Assembly (NCBI GenBank): GCA_963678675.1
Contig: OY783193.1
Span: forward strand, 10,960,822 to 11,024,821
DNA: 64,000 nucleotides
Source: Xiphydria camelus
Taxonomy: Eukaryota > Arthropoda > Insecta > Hymenoptera > Xiphydriidae
Direction: 5' to 3'
Position 1 is the stretch's first letter, and each line of letters opens with the position of its first letter. Shown here one piece after another: positions 22,387-34,421 of the stretch. Below the pieces are notes generated by a model. The model was not told the origin of the DNA. It saw only the letters and a program-made list of their open reading frames with translations, and did not search any database. A program made the position numbers and the translations under genes.

Positions 22387-23157
22387 AGGTGGTAAAATAG
22401 GGGGTGTAAGTTTCTATGAAACTCCGTCATTCTTGAAGTTTGATCCATGAAAACTGGTATTTGGCCTTTCGGTTAGAAATTAAGAAAGACGTGTTTCAGG
22501 ATTTTTGGAAATTTATCCCTTAAGGGGATAAAGCAGGAAATGTAAAATTGATTTCGAGATCCACGGGGGTGAAGTCGCGGGCGGAAAGCTAGTTTTATCA
22601 TATTCTCCCCGAGTGGAGCACCGATGGAGATAGCGCCAGAGAGTCTCGATTCCTCGCTCGAAAAGCGCTCCAATTTTTCCGCGATAAGCGATCACGCGCG
22701 CGACAGTCTCGAGAGAAGTGCGTAGGCCATACAATAAATGATAATTGTGAAAGGTCGATCCGTTGACACGCACTGTCGTGCCCCGCTCCACCCCTTTGTC
22801 CGCGATCGAAGAAAGTGCGTAGCGTGCACGCAAACGCATCGGGAGCTGGCGGCGAGCTATCGCAATCGAGGGACGATAAAGCAATAACGTGCGCGGTTTC
22901 TCGGTAAACAGCATCTCTCGCCGCGGCGTGCGATTGGCTGTTGCAAGACAGACTCTCCCTCGCTTTTCGATTCGTCTCGGGAGCGGCTCCAATATCGGTA
23001 TCAGTTGGAGTCGGACCACTCACCGACGCGCGAGCTGCGAAAGGTCCTTCGATACGGCCGGGAAACAACCGATATCGATATTTGCTTACCTTCGAATAAA
23101 AGCAAATCGAAAATCTTTATTAAATAACATTTCGGATAGGTATATTAAAATTATCGC

Positions 23158-23616
23158 TTATATTGGTATCGAATTCGCTCCTCGCGGCTCGACACCGAGA
23201 GAAATAATTGCTAGTATCAAGAAAATATTTCTTGAATGTGAAGAACATATGCTTTCCAAATTTTTTAAGAATACACATCCTTAAATACGTTCTTAAACAT
23301 ATTAATATCGAATACGCTCCTCGCGGCTCGACCACTAAGAGAAATAATTGCTGATAACAAGAAAATATATCCTGAATGAAGACCATATGATCTTAAAAAT
23401 GTTTACGAATACACATTCTTGGCCGAAGAATGTGCATTCTTGATTCAAGAACACCTTCGTTGGGACGAGAAATTCTTCCTGCGCAAAAAAAAAAAATTAC
23501 TCGAGTCTATCAAATATTTTCTTGCACGAATTCATAGCTATATCTCGGAATTAAAGGCATCTTTTTGATTTGAGAGAACATTTTTTTTTTGGCACCGGGA
23601 ATTATTTTTCTCAGTG
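23158..23616. mobile_element. MITE family 'M1' with duplicated left end
   Basis: The left end GAGAGAAATAATTGCTAGTA occurs at 23197 and again at 23337 (AAGAGAAATAATTGCTGATA). Each is preceded by the same flank GCTCCTCGCGGCTCGAC, so about 140 bp was tandemly duplicated with its flank. The right end is GGAATTATTTTTCTCAGTG at 23598-23616. Confidence 0.7.
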
Positions 23617-24055
23617 AAAGAGAGTGCAGGGAAGTGAATCTCAGGGAGGACGAAAAGAGAAAGCGCTTGCATGTACGATCCGCCCGCGGCTCACCGACGG
23701 GGAGCGAGGCTTTTTTCCCTCGCGGCGACGAGACAGTGTTGCTGGAACGGTCCAGCCGCTTCGCGGCGATCGATCGTGCGCGCGAGCGCGGTATACGTGA
23801 TTTACATCACGTGGTCGAACTACATGCGTGCGAAATGAATTCGCGGCAGGCGCGGGCAGCTAGGCCTTCGCACCGTTTAGTCGTCAGCGAGCAAAGAGCG
23901 GCTAGGCCGATACGCGACGAATGGGACGCGGCTGACGCAAACCGCCTCCTTCATTCAGTCACGCGTCGCGTAAAAGTCACGCGAATGAGTTTCGCGGTGC
24001 GCGCGGCTCCGCGTTTATGTAATTCCACGGCAATTAGCGTAGAGGCGAACGATTA

Positions 24056-24690
24056 ACCCCGCCGCACATTGAGAGGCAGGCGACGTAGGCGACGCAGGGC
24101 AGGACAGTGTGCAGGTTTCTGTATCCTGTACAATTCAATAGACCCGCGCGAATTGGGACGCAGAGTAGGGTAGTGCAGGACTGTGCCTACGCGGCGCAGT
24201 CTCCTGGACACAGTTTCCTGCGCGCGTGCGAAGCAGTTTTTGGCTTAGCGGAAGGGGAGAGTGGGGAAATGCTGATCATTTAAGCGGAATTAGACCTAAC
24301 ACAGTAAATTTTACTCTAAATTTGAAAATAAACAACTGTAACAAGTCTTTAGAGTATAAACTTTCTGAATCTTTTGTTGAAATTTCGATTAAATGAATAA
24401 ATGTGTCTTGAAGCCACGCAATTAAATTCTGCGTCCGACTCTGACTCGGAACTATCCAGAAACAACGCCATGATTAAAATAAAAAAGCTCTTTCTATGTC
24501 CAAATAATATTATTTTCTATTCGCACTCGCGCACGCCAACACTTCATAACAAGAACTGCCAGGACTGAGAACTGCCAGGACTGCTTTCCAATATGCGCTC
24601 ACACTGCGTAGTATGCGTTTTTTCCTACCCTGCGTCGCCTACCCTGCCCTGCGTCGCCTACGTCGCCTGCCTCTCAATGTGCGGCGGGGT
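24056..24690. mobile_element. Harbinger-like MITE with long perfect inverted ends and TTA target duplication
   Basis: The terminal inverted repeat starts ACCCCGCCGCACATTGAGAG and is identical for about 46 bp at both ends, continuing with GCAGGCGACGTAGGCGACGC. TTA flanks both sides (24053-24055 and 24691-24693); a 3-bp TTA/TAA duplication is typical of PIF/Harbinger. The 635-bp body has subterminal GTAGGCGACGCAGGG repeats and no transposase frame. Identical ends suggest recent movement. Confidence 0.85.
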
Positions 24691-24739
24691 TTATAGCTTC
24701 GAGCCCTCCCGCGCGCGCGAGGACGATGAATCAGGGACG

Positions 24740-24763
24740 GGAGGAGGGGGGGGGGGGGGGGGC
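24740..24763. repeat. Poly-G tract
   Basis: A G-rich run of more than 20 bases, almost all guanine, lies at the edge of the GC-rich block. Such runs are unstable and often misassembled. Confidence 0.9.
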
Positions 24764-25099
24764 GTTCGAAAGGGGTTCGGGACTAGTGATGCGCGGCCGG
24801 TCTGATTAAACGGGGTGTATTATACGTACAAAGGTTCTTACTCTCTCTTCTTGGTCGCGCTTTTCTAAGTCTATACTGAGAGAAGTAATTGCTGGTATCA
24901 AACAAATATTTCTTGAACCAAGAATATATAATCTTAAAAATTTTTAAGAATAGAAATTTTTGATCGAAAAATATGTATTCTTGATTCGAGAATACTTTCG
25001 TTGGGACATGAAATTGTTCTTGTGCAAAAAAAACAATTATTCAAGCCTGTCAAATATTTTCCCGCCGAAGAAAACCATGGCTTGATACTGGAATTAATA

Positions 25100-25305
25100 G
25101 GTGTACGACTTTGCTTCCGTCGTTTTTCCGAAATTCGAGGCTTCATTGTAAAAAACTGGTTATACATTTATGACTCAAAGTGTTGTCCATCGCTGGCCGC
25201 TACTTTCTCCCATCTTTCGGGCAGCCTACGAATCTCGCGTTGGAAAAACTGGTCATCTTTTGAAGCGATCCACAATTGGAAACGGCGGAAGCAAAGTTGT
25301 ATACC
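25100..25305 (-). mobile_element. Internally deleted mariner element with TA target duplication
   Basis: Inverted ends GGTGTACGACTTTGCTTCCG (left) and, read from the right, GGTATACAACTTTGCTTCCG. TA dinucleotides flank both sides (25098-25099 and 25306-25307), the mariner/Tc1 target. The body retains only the 3' end of a transposase gene on the minus strand. A lone similar end lies at 28379-28402. Confidence 0.85.
25168..25291 (-). pseudogene. Mariner transposase C-terminal remnant
   Basis: The minus frame reads LRRFQLWIASKDD, then QFFQREIRRLPERWEKV and AASDGQHFES, then a stop. The pattern LP-x-RW-x-K-V-x-x-x-DG-x-x-F just before the stop is the characteristic end of mariner-family transposases. 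Only about 40 of roughly 345 residues remain; the helix-turn-helix and catalytic DDD region are absent, so it cannot be active. Confidence 0.8.
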
Positions 25306-26066
25306 TAATACATCATTTTTTTGATCGAAGAAAATATTTTGTCGGTACCGGCAATTACTTCTCCCAGTGTACGCGTAGACGCGTCGAAGATATCGTATTA
25401 TCGTTCACCAAAATGGCGTCACGGTTCTCTGCCGTAGCGCTCGCACTATCCCGAAAGGTTCTTATCGCGCACAAAAGAGGGCCATTATCCGTCCGTTTTT
25501 ATCTCTTACTTGAAACAGGTACTTCCTCGAACGGCTTTACGCGTCGCGATTAAAAAGGACGGACGTAGGTACGCGGGAGCCATCGGTATGTACCTACGTC
25601 GATTCTTGCAAACGAGCTACGTTCGAATTCTCACGTAGGTCCGTCTGACGGACGGACATACGCACATATGTATTGCTCGGAGCACATGTACAGATGCAGG
25701 TCTTACGCGGAAGGTATACCTATAGGTATGCACCTGCTTGGCGGCTGACCAAAGTAAAAGTAACCAAGGGAAGAGAGAACTGGATCACGATTGTATTTAG
25801 TCGTCTTTGATCGTCGTGTAATATATAATGAAAATAATATTATAATAAAAATAAGCGTCATAGCAAGAATGTACGTTAAAGAAAATTGTCATTTCCTCGA
25901 ATCTTTTAAAGCGCGATCGGTTTTTCCCGGACCGGGAGACGAGCGGAAGCGAACGAAAGTGGATAACGAGGGACCGCGCTCGCTTCAGCACGACACGAAC
26001 GCGACGGCATCCTCGACGCGATCCCGATTTCTAGACACGTCCGAGGCTCTCGTCCGCGCGCGCGTG

Positions 26067-26095
26067 CTCTCTCTCTCTCTCTCTCTCTCTCTCTC
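26067..26095. repeat. (CT)n microsatellite
   Basis: An uninterrupted CT dinucleotide run of about 28 bases, next to a CpG-rich block (25900-26600) with a TCAGTCG initiator-like site at 26127 and inverted CCAAT (ATTGG) at 26154. Confidence 0.85.
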
Positions 26096-26629
26096 GAAAC
26101 GGGGTTGACCGACTATCTCGTCCGTCAGTCGTCGTTTGGCGCGTGCGGGCTGATTGGTCGCGGGCGCGCGTATATCGTGATTAGGGAGTCCGTCGCGGTT
26201 GTACCCAGACAGCGCGACGCCGTTTATTTGCGTCTCGACGGCCGGCGCACAGGTGTTCCCGGATCGGCTTTTGGTGCCTCTCGGATTCGGAGTGGGTCCG
26301 TGTGCCATTTGTCCGTCATCACGGTCCGTCTCGCCGACGAGACGTTTCCGCCTGGCCGATTACGCAACGCGCGTCGTTAGAGCCCGCCAGATGTGGGAAG
26401 GTTCACGACTTCTCCGTGCCTCTCCACCCCCCCCCCCCTCCGCCCTTTCTCTCGGATGCGTGTCGTTCGAACTTTGGAGCCTTCGACGTTTTTTGCGTCT
26501 TTCTCGTTCGCCTCTCGCTATTTCGGTTCCAGAGATTTTCGGTGATCAGTACAGAGTATATTTCGAGGATTTGTTTACCGCCGCGCCACTCGAACCTCCC
26601 TCGCACGGGCCAGGAGAAAATCTTACGTT

Positions 26630-26751
26630 CTCAAAAATGTGCTCTTGCCGCAAATGGAATTTTATTCGCTGCAGATAGAATCTTCTTCTGGTAAGGAGGA
26701 TTCTATTTGCAGCGAATAGAATTCCATTCACGGCAAGCGTACATTTTTGAG
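26630..26751. repeat. Perfect-type hairpin palindrome
   Basis: Arms of about 53 bp: CTCAAAAATGTGCTCTTGCC on the left and GGCAAGCGTACATTTTTGAG on the right, meeting at a short TTCTTCTGGTAAGGAG loop. Probably a MITE without coding content. Confidence 0.75.
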
Positions 26752-26872
26752 GGTGTACCATTATTTTTTTGGAGTGAAACTTCTTTGCTGAGGGTAGTAA
26801 AATCGTGCGAGGTGGGACGAAAATATCGTCACGAAATACACACTCTTTGGATAATAAAAATGTCATGGTAGA

Positions 26873-27849
26873 GGGAATTATGCCTAAAATGATATACCCT
26901 AAATATTTTACATTGCAAAATCTTTGAAAATTATTATGTAGCTCAAATTTGTTATGCAATCGTTAGATATTAAGTAAAATTATATTATTACCTCCTTACA
27001 AATAATTAAAATTGTTTATTTTTTCAAGATATGTAAAATTTAAAAAAATGGTCTCCTATGTCATTTTAGGCTCACATGCGGGTAAAATGACACATATAAA
27101 TAAAACTTCTAAAAACACGAAAAGTAAATTATTTATTGAAAAATAAAAAAAGAACATTTATTAAGAACATAAATATTCATTAAAAATGAACGATAATAAG
27201 AAGCAGAACATAGTTATTATTTAAAGATAAAGTTCACAAACGAAGACTTTGCATCTTGGTGAGGTATCAGCACATTCGCAGTGAGCCCAATTTTGGCACT
27301 TGCCTAATGCACTTAATCCACTCCAACTCTGTCGATCACTCTTTCTTTTGTAATGTCCAACCATCTATAAAAAAATATTAGGTATATCGAAATAAACATC
27401 TGCTTAATAATTATCAGGGCAAAATGACACACTATGTTATTATATCCTGTTATGTGACATGTCATTTTACCCTGAACTCGTTTTCCTAAACCCATAGTTT
27501 TCGTAAACATCACCTTGTTTCGCATGCATTATATTAACTACAAGAATCGATTAGCAAAATGAACAATAATGACCACATTAGCATTCTGTATAATTGCCGT
27601 TGAATTTGCTTATAAGCTATTTATAGAATTTTACTTCACTTCAAGTAAAATATTACATTGAATACTTACATTTCTAAATTACACCCACTACGACTTGAAC
27701 TCTTGTGTTAGAATCACATAACTATGTAAAATTGTGGTGCTGCCAATTTAAACTCTGGCGGGCGTCACAGGGAGTCTGTGCAAGGTGCTAAATTTAAAAA
27801 AACTTCAGTATGTCGTTTTACCCAAGTATGTCATTTTAGGCATAATTCC
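26873..27849. mobile_element. ~980-bp MITE with GGGAATTATGCCTAAAATGA ends
   Basis: The left end GGGAATTATGCCTAAAATGA mirrors the right end TCATTTTAGGCATAATTCC. Internal GGTAAAATGACAC or GGCAAAATGACAC motifs recur at about 27090, 27420 and 27460. AT-rich, no coding frame. Confidence 0.65.
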
Positions 27850-28027
27850 TTATTGTTTTTAAAACCATATCTGAACTACATTATCTTGAAATGTCATGGT
27901 ATAACTATTGTCGATTACTTGTTAGGTTTCTTTCCTATCCATCAGTATCGAAGTTTCACTTCTTTCGCGCGTGGAGGCCATACGTTTTGGTTCTTCTCAT
28001 ATTCCGCGACATATTTTAAATCTCTGT

Positions 28028-28346
28028 ACACGGAGAAAAGGGATTAATATAATTCATGGTAAAACCTATGCATTTTTACAGTTATTTCAGTACAGGGCTC
28101 CTCGACGTGAAACATTGAAGTTTTTAATAGACCACAGCGCACTTTTTATAGTTCGTAATGGTATAAATATCTGTTTATACGGTAAAATGTACCAACCTCT
28201 CGTTAATATTGGGTATTTACAGGTTTATATATTATAGTTACGAGCTGTAAAACGTACACTGTGTTTTTTAAAAAATTCAACGTTTCACCTCGAGGAGCTC
28301 TGTTACTGGGATTCACTGTAAAAACGACTAATCCTTTTTCTCCGTG
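28028..28346. mobile_element. MITE family 'M4'
   Basis: Ends ACACGGAGAAAAGGGATTA and AATCCTTTTTCTCCGTG. Subterminal inverted segments include GCTCCTCGACGTGAAACATT and its mirror AACGTTTCACCTCGAGGAGC. A second copy is at 30490-30966. Confidence 0.8.
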
Positions 28347-28399
28347 AAAGTCGCATCGATATGAGGGGAAGCGAGACATACCGGAAGCAAAGTTGTACA

Positions 28400-30489
28400 C
28401 CCATTACTTCTATAATATATCACTTCTGAAAAATATCCTGTCGAACCTATAAGTATGTACGATATATCTGCCCACTCCTATAACGGCAGTCGAACGGTGA
28501 ACCTGTTCAGATTTAACGAGCCCCTCCCATACGTAAAATCAATTGGAGCTGTGGACGCGATGACCATTAAAAATTAACGACGTATGGCGTCTACGTGCGG
28601 AACAGGACCGAATTGTCCTGATTGTTCCTCGACTTCACGTATAAGCAATCGTCGAGCGATCGTGGCAGTATAAATTTACAGTCCTCTATAAACCCGCGTC
28701 TGGAGCTGTGGGGGGTAGACAGAACGGCGGAGGTCAGAGGTCAGACGAATGGACCCGAAGAATATACGGTAGATAGGCTACAGCCGGACGAGGGTTGCTG
28801 TGCGCTTGGATTTTGGTTCTCAGCTTCCACATCTCGTCGTTTTACAAGCTTATGAAGAGACGATCTCTAAATAAATGTTGTGCATGTGGTAAATAAACTA
28901 CAAATTTATCGCAATTAATTTATTTGTCATTTTTGGTATTAATATTTGTCATATTTGGTAAAAAGTATTCTCGAAATCCGCCGTGAAACTCCACGAAGCT
29001 CCATGAAATACCTCTAAATCTTATAGAATTCTCAAAAATATCCTACAATCTCCCGAAATTTGACGCGTTTCTAAGTTTTGAGAGCGATCCACCCCCCGAA
29101 GAGCGCCGCGAGAGGGAAGCGAAGCCCCGCGCTCTTCCTCGTTCCTCCGGGTGTCGCGCCTCGTGACTTTTTTCCTTCGCGCAAACGAAAGCGTCGTTAT
29201 TTCGGCGCTCGTTATGGTCTAAAACGGTCCCGCGCGATTGTTGGGCCGCGGGGAGATCATCGGCGGAACCGTCTCGCGTTCCGCGCGGAGGGGCGGGCGC
29301 GAAACGGCGGTGAAGTGCAATAGAGACGGCGCCAGGTTTATTTGAAACAAAAAACATCAAATGTGGGGTGAGTGCCGCGAGTGCAGAACTTATAAAATAA
29401 ACGGCGAAACGTTTGATGCGGCCGGATCCACTAAGTATCGCGAGGGGATTTACGCGTATTTACCCAGCCAGTCGGAGACGCCGGCGCCCCGACGATGGCG
29501 ACAACGACGACGAAGACGATCGTCGTCGCGCCCGACTAAGCCCTCGTTACCGCCGGCAGTCTTACACTCTCGAACGCTTACCTATCCGTACGGACGCGCC
29601 GCGCTCCGTGTCGGCTCTCGGCCCCGCGTACATATCCACGTCGGGACTAAAGCTGTCAGACATCCGCGGGCTTCGTCGGATCCTCAGATGTCCTCCTCTT
29701 CTTTGTATGCGATTTAGAGACGGAGAAATCATCGGTTCCGCGATTCTCCGGGTGACGGAGTCGGACGGAAGGCGAATCTTCGAATTGGGTGGCTTCGGTG
29801 GAAGGATATCAGAGGATGGTAATATCGATGTCTTTCGGTGGTGGAGAACCCGGGGAGCTGCCAAAGGGTTAACGAGCGACGGATTCGCAATCTCCTTTCG
29901 AAGCGAATCTTATTTTTTCTTCTGTTTTTTTACGAGTTTATTGGTATTTCAGGCTTTAAAATTATTCTCGCAATATTTCGCGAAACGTTCAAACGAGGTT
30001 CAATGGATTTTGTAAAATTTTTTAAAATTTCACGAGCTTTCATTACAACTTCGTTCGACACGAAGGATCTTCCTCTCTTTTTTGGTCTAAAGGGATCGAA
30101 TAACCTCGAAAGCTAATATTCTCATCAGCATTCTCCGTCTGTGCCCTTTCTCATCACCCCTTCGATACTTCCTCCTCATCATCGCTCGCGCGGTACGGTC
30201 GCCGAGACAATTTTTATAGCCTTATTAATTCGACCGTCGCGTAGTCTCAACATCCTCGCCCGTGCGTTCATTCCTCCGCGATGATTCCTTTCACTCTTTT
30301 CGCCAGCAATGATTCGACGCACCGCACGTGAAAGGTGAGTACAGGCCCGGTTATCGGCGGTGGAACGGAAAAAATCGCAGGAGGAACGTCACAACTCTCA
30401 CACAGGTACGAATCAGGGTTGGAAAACGAGGTGAGGATGTGGTCCGCTCACGGCAATCATATTTCCACAAGAGGAATCGAAGTATAGGT
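28400..30489. other. Non-coding stretch with a GC-rich island
   Basis: 29080-29900 is GC- and CpG-rich and has the longest open frame of the left 50 kb (29413-30015, 200 codons from a TTG). Its Arg/Asp simple runs match no family. Donor-like GTGAGT sites occur at 29366 and 30335. It could hold an untranslated first exon of a distant gene; I see no coding exon. Confidence 0.4.
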
Positions 30490-30966
30490 ACACGAGGAAA
30501 AAGGATTAGCGAAAAATCATGGAACAACCCATGAATGTTTACAGTTATTCAGTAATAGGGCTTCTCGAGGTGAAACATTGAAATTGTTAACAGATCACAG
30601 CGTACTTTTTACAATATGTAATAGTATAAACATCAGTTTGTACGGTAAAATTTACCGATTTTCCGTTAATACGCGTCGGGTAAACTGATGTTTATACTGT
30701 TACAAACTGTAAAAGTACGCTGTGTCTATTAAAAAATTCGATATTTCATATCTGTACCTCTCAGAGCCAGAGTATGTTAAATCCATTTTTGTCGAAAATG
30801 GGTATTATATGTTAAATAATAACATCAATATTTAATTAATATTTTAAATTCAATTATCTCAGAACTACCTTTTTGGACTTAACATACTCTGGCTCTGAGG
30901 TACAGATATTGAGGAGCCTTGTTACTGGAATACACTGTAAAAATTACTAATCCTTTTTCTACGTGT
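30490..30966. mobile_element. MITE family 'M4' with a nested palindrome
   Basis: Ends ACACGAGGAAAAAGGATTAG and TAATCCTTTTTCTACGTGT. Its right arm is split by a foreign palindrome at about 30749-30910; comparison with 28028-28346 shows the join. Confidence 0.8.
30749..30910. mobile_element. Palindromic insertion nested in the M4 element
   Basis: Inverted ends ATATCTGTACCTCTCAGAGC (left) and, read from the right, ATATCTGTACCTCAGAGCC, both continuing into AGAGTATGTTAA. About 160 bp, AT-rich centre, no coding frame. I saw no second copy in the window. Confidence 0.7.
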
Positions 30967-31471
30967 ATATATTCGTAGAAAAATTCCTTCTTCATTCCCA
31001 TTGAGAGCGACTCGACGATAGCCGCACGCGATTTCCAGGCGCGGAACGATCCATCCCGCTCGAAAGTTCGCAGTTACTTAAGCCCGCGTTGCACCGCGAC
31101 TCCAAATAGGAATTCGCTAATATCTCGGTCGTCGAAGACTGTCGATTCTCTCGACACTCATCACTCGACCACGTAAGCAGTTCATACAAAGTTATAAGAC
31201 GTTAATCACACAGGTACGCTCAGCCTGGAACCGGTGCGAGCCGGAGCATAATTGAGCTAACTATTCGGTTAACGAACTGCCCCACATGATAAGAAGTTCG
31301 TGCGTATATACGCGCGCAGGATGTAAATCTCTGTTTCGTAACTCATCGAGCGCGCGCTCGTGATAATACAACGTCACGCAGAGCCGGTATTGCGGCGATA
31401 CGCGATACAGAGACGCGGTTTGTACCGGAAAATAATATCGCGTCCCACGACCCTTACGTATAAAATCTTGC

Positions 31472-31732
31472 TCAGGTGGAAGAACTTTATGTATAATATT
31501 TTCTATATAATCTATATGTTGTTTTCGTCGTATATGGATTATATATGATTTCTCTATATTAACCACATAAGGACTAAATACAAATTATGCAAACGTTCAA
31601 AAAAAAATCTGTATATATATAGTCCTTATATGAGTAGGTAATATAGAAATCATATATAATCCACATATGACTGAAACCACATAAATTTATGGATTATAAT
31701 ATAAAAAATATATAAAACCTTTCCACCTGATT
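31472..31732. mobile_element. AT-rich palindromic MITE
   Basis: The ends carry TCAGGTGGAAGAACTTTATG and, inverted from the right, TCAGGTGGAAAGGTTTTATA. The centre is a mirrored ATATATGATTTCTCTATATT / AATATAGAAATCATATATAA stem with AGTCCTTAT motifs. Confidence 0.6.
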
Positions 31733-31758
31733 GGCCGTTACTCGTACGGGTTACTATG

Positions 31759-32066
31759 CACTGAGAGAAATAATTGCTGGAGTTAAAAAAAATGTTTTCT
31801 TCGATCAAAAACGTGATATAATTCCAATAATTCCAGGATCAAGATATGAAATAACAATTCGTACAAACAAATATCCGCCAGGCTCGAGTTATTACTTTTT
31901 TTGCGCAGGAAGAATTTCTTGTCCCAATGAAGGTATTCTTGAATGAAGACTCTACGTACTTATATCTATTCTTCGACCAAGAATCTGTATCCTTAAATAT
32001 TGTTGAGATCATATATTCTAGATTGAAGAAATATTTTTTTAACGCTAGCAATTATTTTTCTCAGTG
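31759..32066. mobile_element. MITE family 'M1', compact copy (308 bp)
   Basis: Ends CACTGAGAGAAATAATTGCT and GCAATTATTTTTCTCAGTG. Interior CAAGATATGAAATAACAATT and GAATTTCTTGTCCCAATGAA. This looks like the least disturbed member of the family here. Confidence 0.85.
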
Positions 32067-32773
32067 TATTACGAAACCCGTTTTCATCCTTATTCTTCCA
32101 TCTGCATCTGAATATTGCATATCATTGAGGTTTACCTCGGTTGATTTGTTTGATTCGTACCACACGACCCTACTATCGACGTAATTAAAATATTTAGATC
32201 AATTTTTACTTTTATGACACCAATAAAAAGCGTCTGAATCAATACAGAATCCCATTGGGCGCGGTGCGAACGCCGCGCTGGTTCAAGAGTCCCCGCGCAC
32301 GATCACCGTGTGCGCGGAGACGGGAGACTTTCCTGCGTCCGTTCATCTCGCGTCGCCGCGCGGCGGAGGAGCCGCTTCTACGGGGTTGTTTCGTCTGTCC
32401 AGGAAATTTATGGGTATTGGCATGCGAACAGTCCGGGATAAGTGTGCCCATCACGTGGGTTAGTCTAAATCGGTTCCGGTGAATCAACTTTCGAAGACAC
32501 CGGAGCGCCGCGACGCGTACGACGCGCGATCCCACGTCTAGACGCACAAATCGCATCGGAGACGCGACACATCGTCCCGGCTGTCACCGGGGAGCACACA
32601 AGTCATATCGTTACTTTTCCCCGAAAACGCCGCGCGATCTGCCGGACGAAAGTCTCCGGCTATAGATAGACGACGAGGCGAGGGCGCGATGCAGGTGCCG
32701 CGTCGAGGGTGGTGCGGAATTCTGCGGGACGGTCGTAGGGGATGAAAAAACTCGATATACGCACGATCGACGT

Positions 32774-33280
32774 CGCGAGAGCTAGGCGATAAGGAATTTC
32801 TCAGTTTCTTTGTGGCTTTTTCCAGGTCGGCGGCTTAAAATCGAACCGTGCAAGAAATGTCAAAATTACGAGACTTCGTGGCGCTGTGCGAAAGATTTCT
32901 CGCGGGTGTAGCATTCGACGGTTTTACGGAGTTTCGCGAGATTTCGCAATTTAAGCTGAATTTCGATAAAATTACGAGATTCTATTTTTCCTGTGGGATT
33001 TTAGAGATCATTTTAAGAATGATTGATATAGCGAGAGCTGCGCGATAAGGAATTTCTTAGTTTCTTCGTGGCTTTTTCCAGGTCGGCGGCTCAAAATTTA
33101 ACCGTACGAGAAATTTAAAAATTACGAGATTAGCGCGACACTGCACGAAGGACTTCTTGCAGGCGAGACACTCGAAGGTTTTACGGAGTTTCGCGAGATT
33201 TCGCAATGTGCGCCGGATTTCATTGAAATTTCGAGATTTTATTCTCCCCGAGGGATTGTAGAGATAATTTTGCGAATGAT
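32774..33280. repeat. Two tandem 257-bp units
   Basis: Units begin GCGAGAGCTAGGCGATAAGG at 32774 and GCGAGAGCTGCGCGATAAGG at 33031. Both contain GGCTTTTTCCAGGTCGGCGG and GGAGTTTCGCGAGATTTCGC. They differ by many substitutions, so the duplication is old. No coding frame spans them. Confidence 0.85.
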
Positions 33281-34171
33281 TCACGCGCTAGCACGTGCAG
33301 CCGACGGAGAGACCGCTCGAAGAGACATCGATAAAGTGGCCAACAGGTTCCGTGGTCCCGGGCGAATTTCCCAGAAGATCGCAGGCTCTCGAGAGAACGA
33401 AAAGAGATACAGTTATCAGGGAATCCCCCTTAGCCGCCGCGGCGGTTCTCCGAAGGAACGGGAAAATATTGGAAACAGGGTCGCCGTAAACATTCGGACG
33501 GCGAGCAGCTTCGCAGTTTGTCGCGAGTTAAAAATGAGAGAGGCTCTCTGCCCCTCCCTCTCCGTGTGCCCTCCGCGAAAGAGAGCGCGCTCATTATTTA
33601 CAAAAAATGAGTCAACTCCTCGTCCGTCGCTAACCAGACTTAATAAATTATACGCGTGTATATCTACAAACGTCTATTTTTTATTTTCGAAACGTGCGAG
33701 CGCGTATCACGGCGACCGGAGTGCGTGAGCTGATTCCGCCTCCTCCTCCTGCCCCTCCACCGCCCCGTTCGGTTTTACACCCAGATGCTCGCGCCTGCGA
33801 ATCGCTTCGCGCAACCGGTGTGCTATTTCGTAGCGTTAATTTACCGCGGCGAGATGGTGGTCGCGGAGATCTTAAAAATAATGACACGTAAAAAAGCTGC
33901 CATCAAGGACACGTATTGGGATAAAACCGAAATAGATCGAGATTTGCATGGTCCTGTATTCTCAGCTTCAAGGCTCGCGCGCGATGCTGCAAACATCGAC
34001 GGAGATAGAGGGATATTTAGGGCGATAGAGTACTGCGAGGCGGATTGAAAATCCGAACTGTGTGTGTAGTCGAGATCGAGTCCAAATTAAATTTGTCCAC
34101 CAGACTTAGATCGTAAATCGAACTGAAAATCGATGTAAAACGAAGAGAAATTATTAAATATAATAACTACG

Positions 34172-34421
34172 CAGAGAAAAAGAATTAGTTGGAGCTACTA
34201 ATTCAGTAAATCCAGCTAATTCTTTTATTTAGATTAATTTAAACTATTTTTACATATTCATTAAATATTATATTTCTCCCTTGCAATCACATACCACTTC
34301 ACATGATTGTAAGGGAGAGATATCAAATTGATGTATTACAAAATTTCATTGATATAAATAAATAATTACTTGCCACCCCGCAAGTCATTTTCAGTAGATC
34401 CAACTAATTCTTTTTCTCTGT
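34172..34421. mobile_element. MITE family 'M2'
   Basis: Ends CAGAGAAAAAGAATTAGTTG and CAACTAATTCTTTTTCTCTG. Inverted repeats extend about 35 bp with a central GATTGTAAGGGAGAGATATC-type stem. Confidence 0.85.

Larger units (their letters stand above)
24875..25370. mobile_element. MITE family 'M1' carrying a nested mini-mariner
   Basis: Ends are ACTGAGAGAAGTAATTGCTG on the left and GGCAATTACTTCTCCCAGTG on the right. It has the usual interior (TTGGGACATGAAATTGTTCT, AAACAATTATTCAAGCCTGT). A 206-bp mariner-type element sits inside at 25100-25305. Confidence 0.8.

Noticed and set aside
26199..26694. Two overlapping plus-strand frames of 130-159 codons
   Set aside because: They overlap in different frames within a CpG-rich block and run into a hairpin palindrome; no family content.
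29413..30015. 200-codon plus-strand open frame, the longest of the left 50 kb apart from repeats
   Set aside because: It starts at TTG, lies in GC-rich DNA where stops are rare, has Arg/Asp simple runs and no recognisable domain or splice structure.
33270..33728. 152-codon plus-strand frame after the 257-bp tandem units
   Set aside because: Begins in the repeat, composition is Arg/Ser-biased, and no motif or splice logic supports it.
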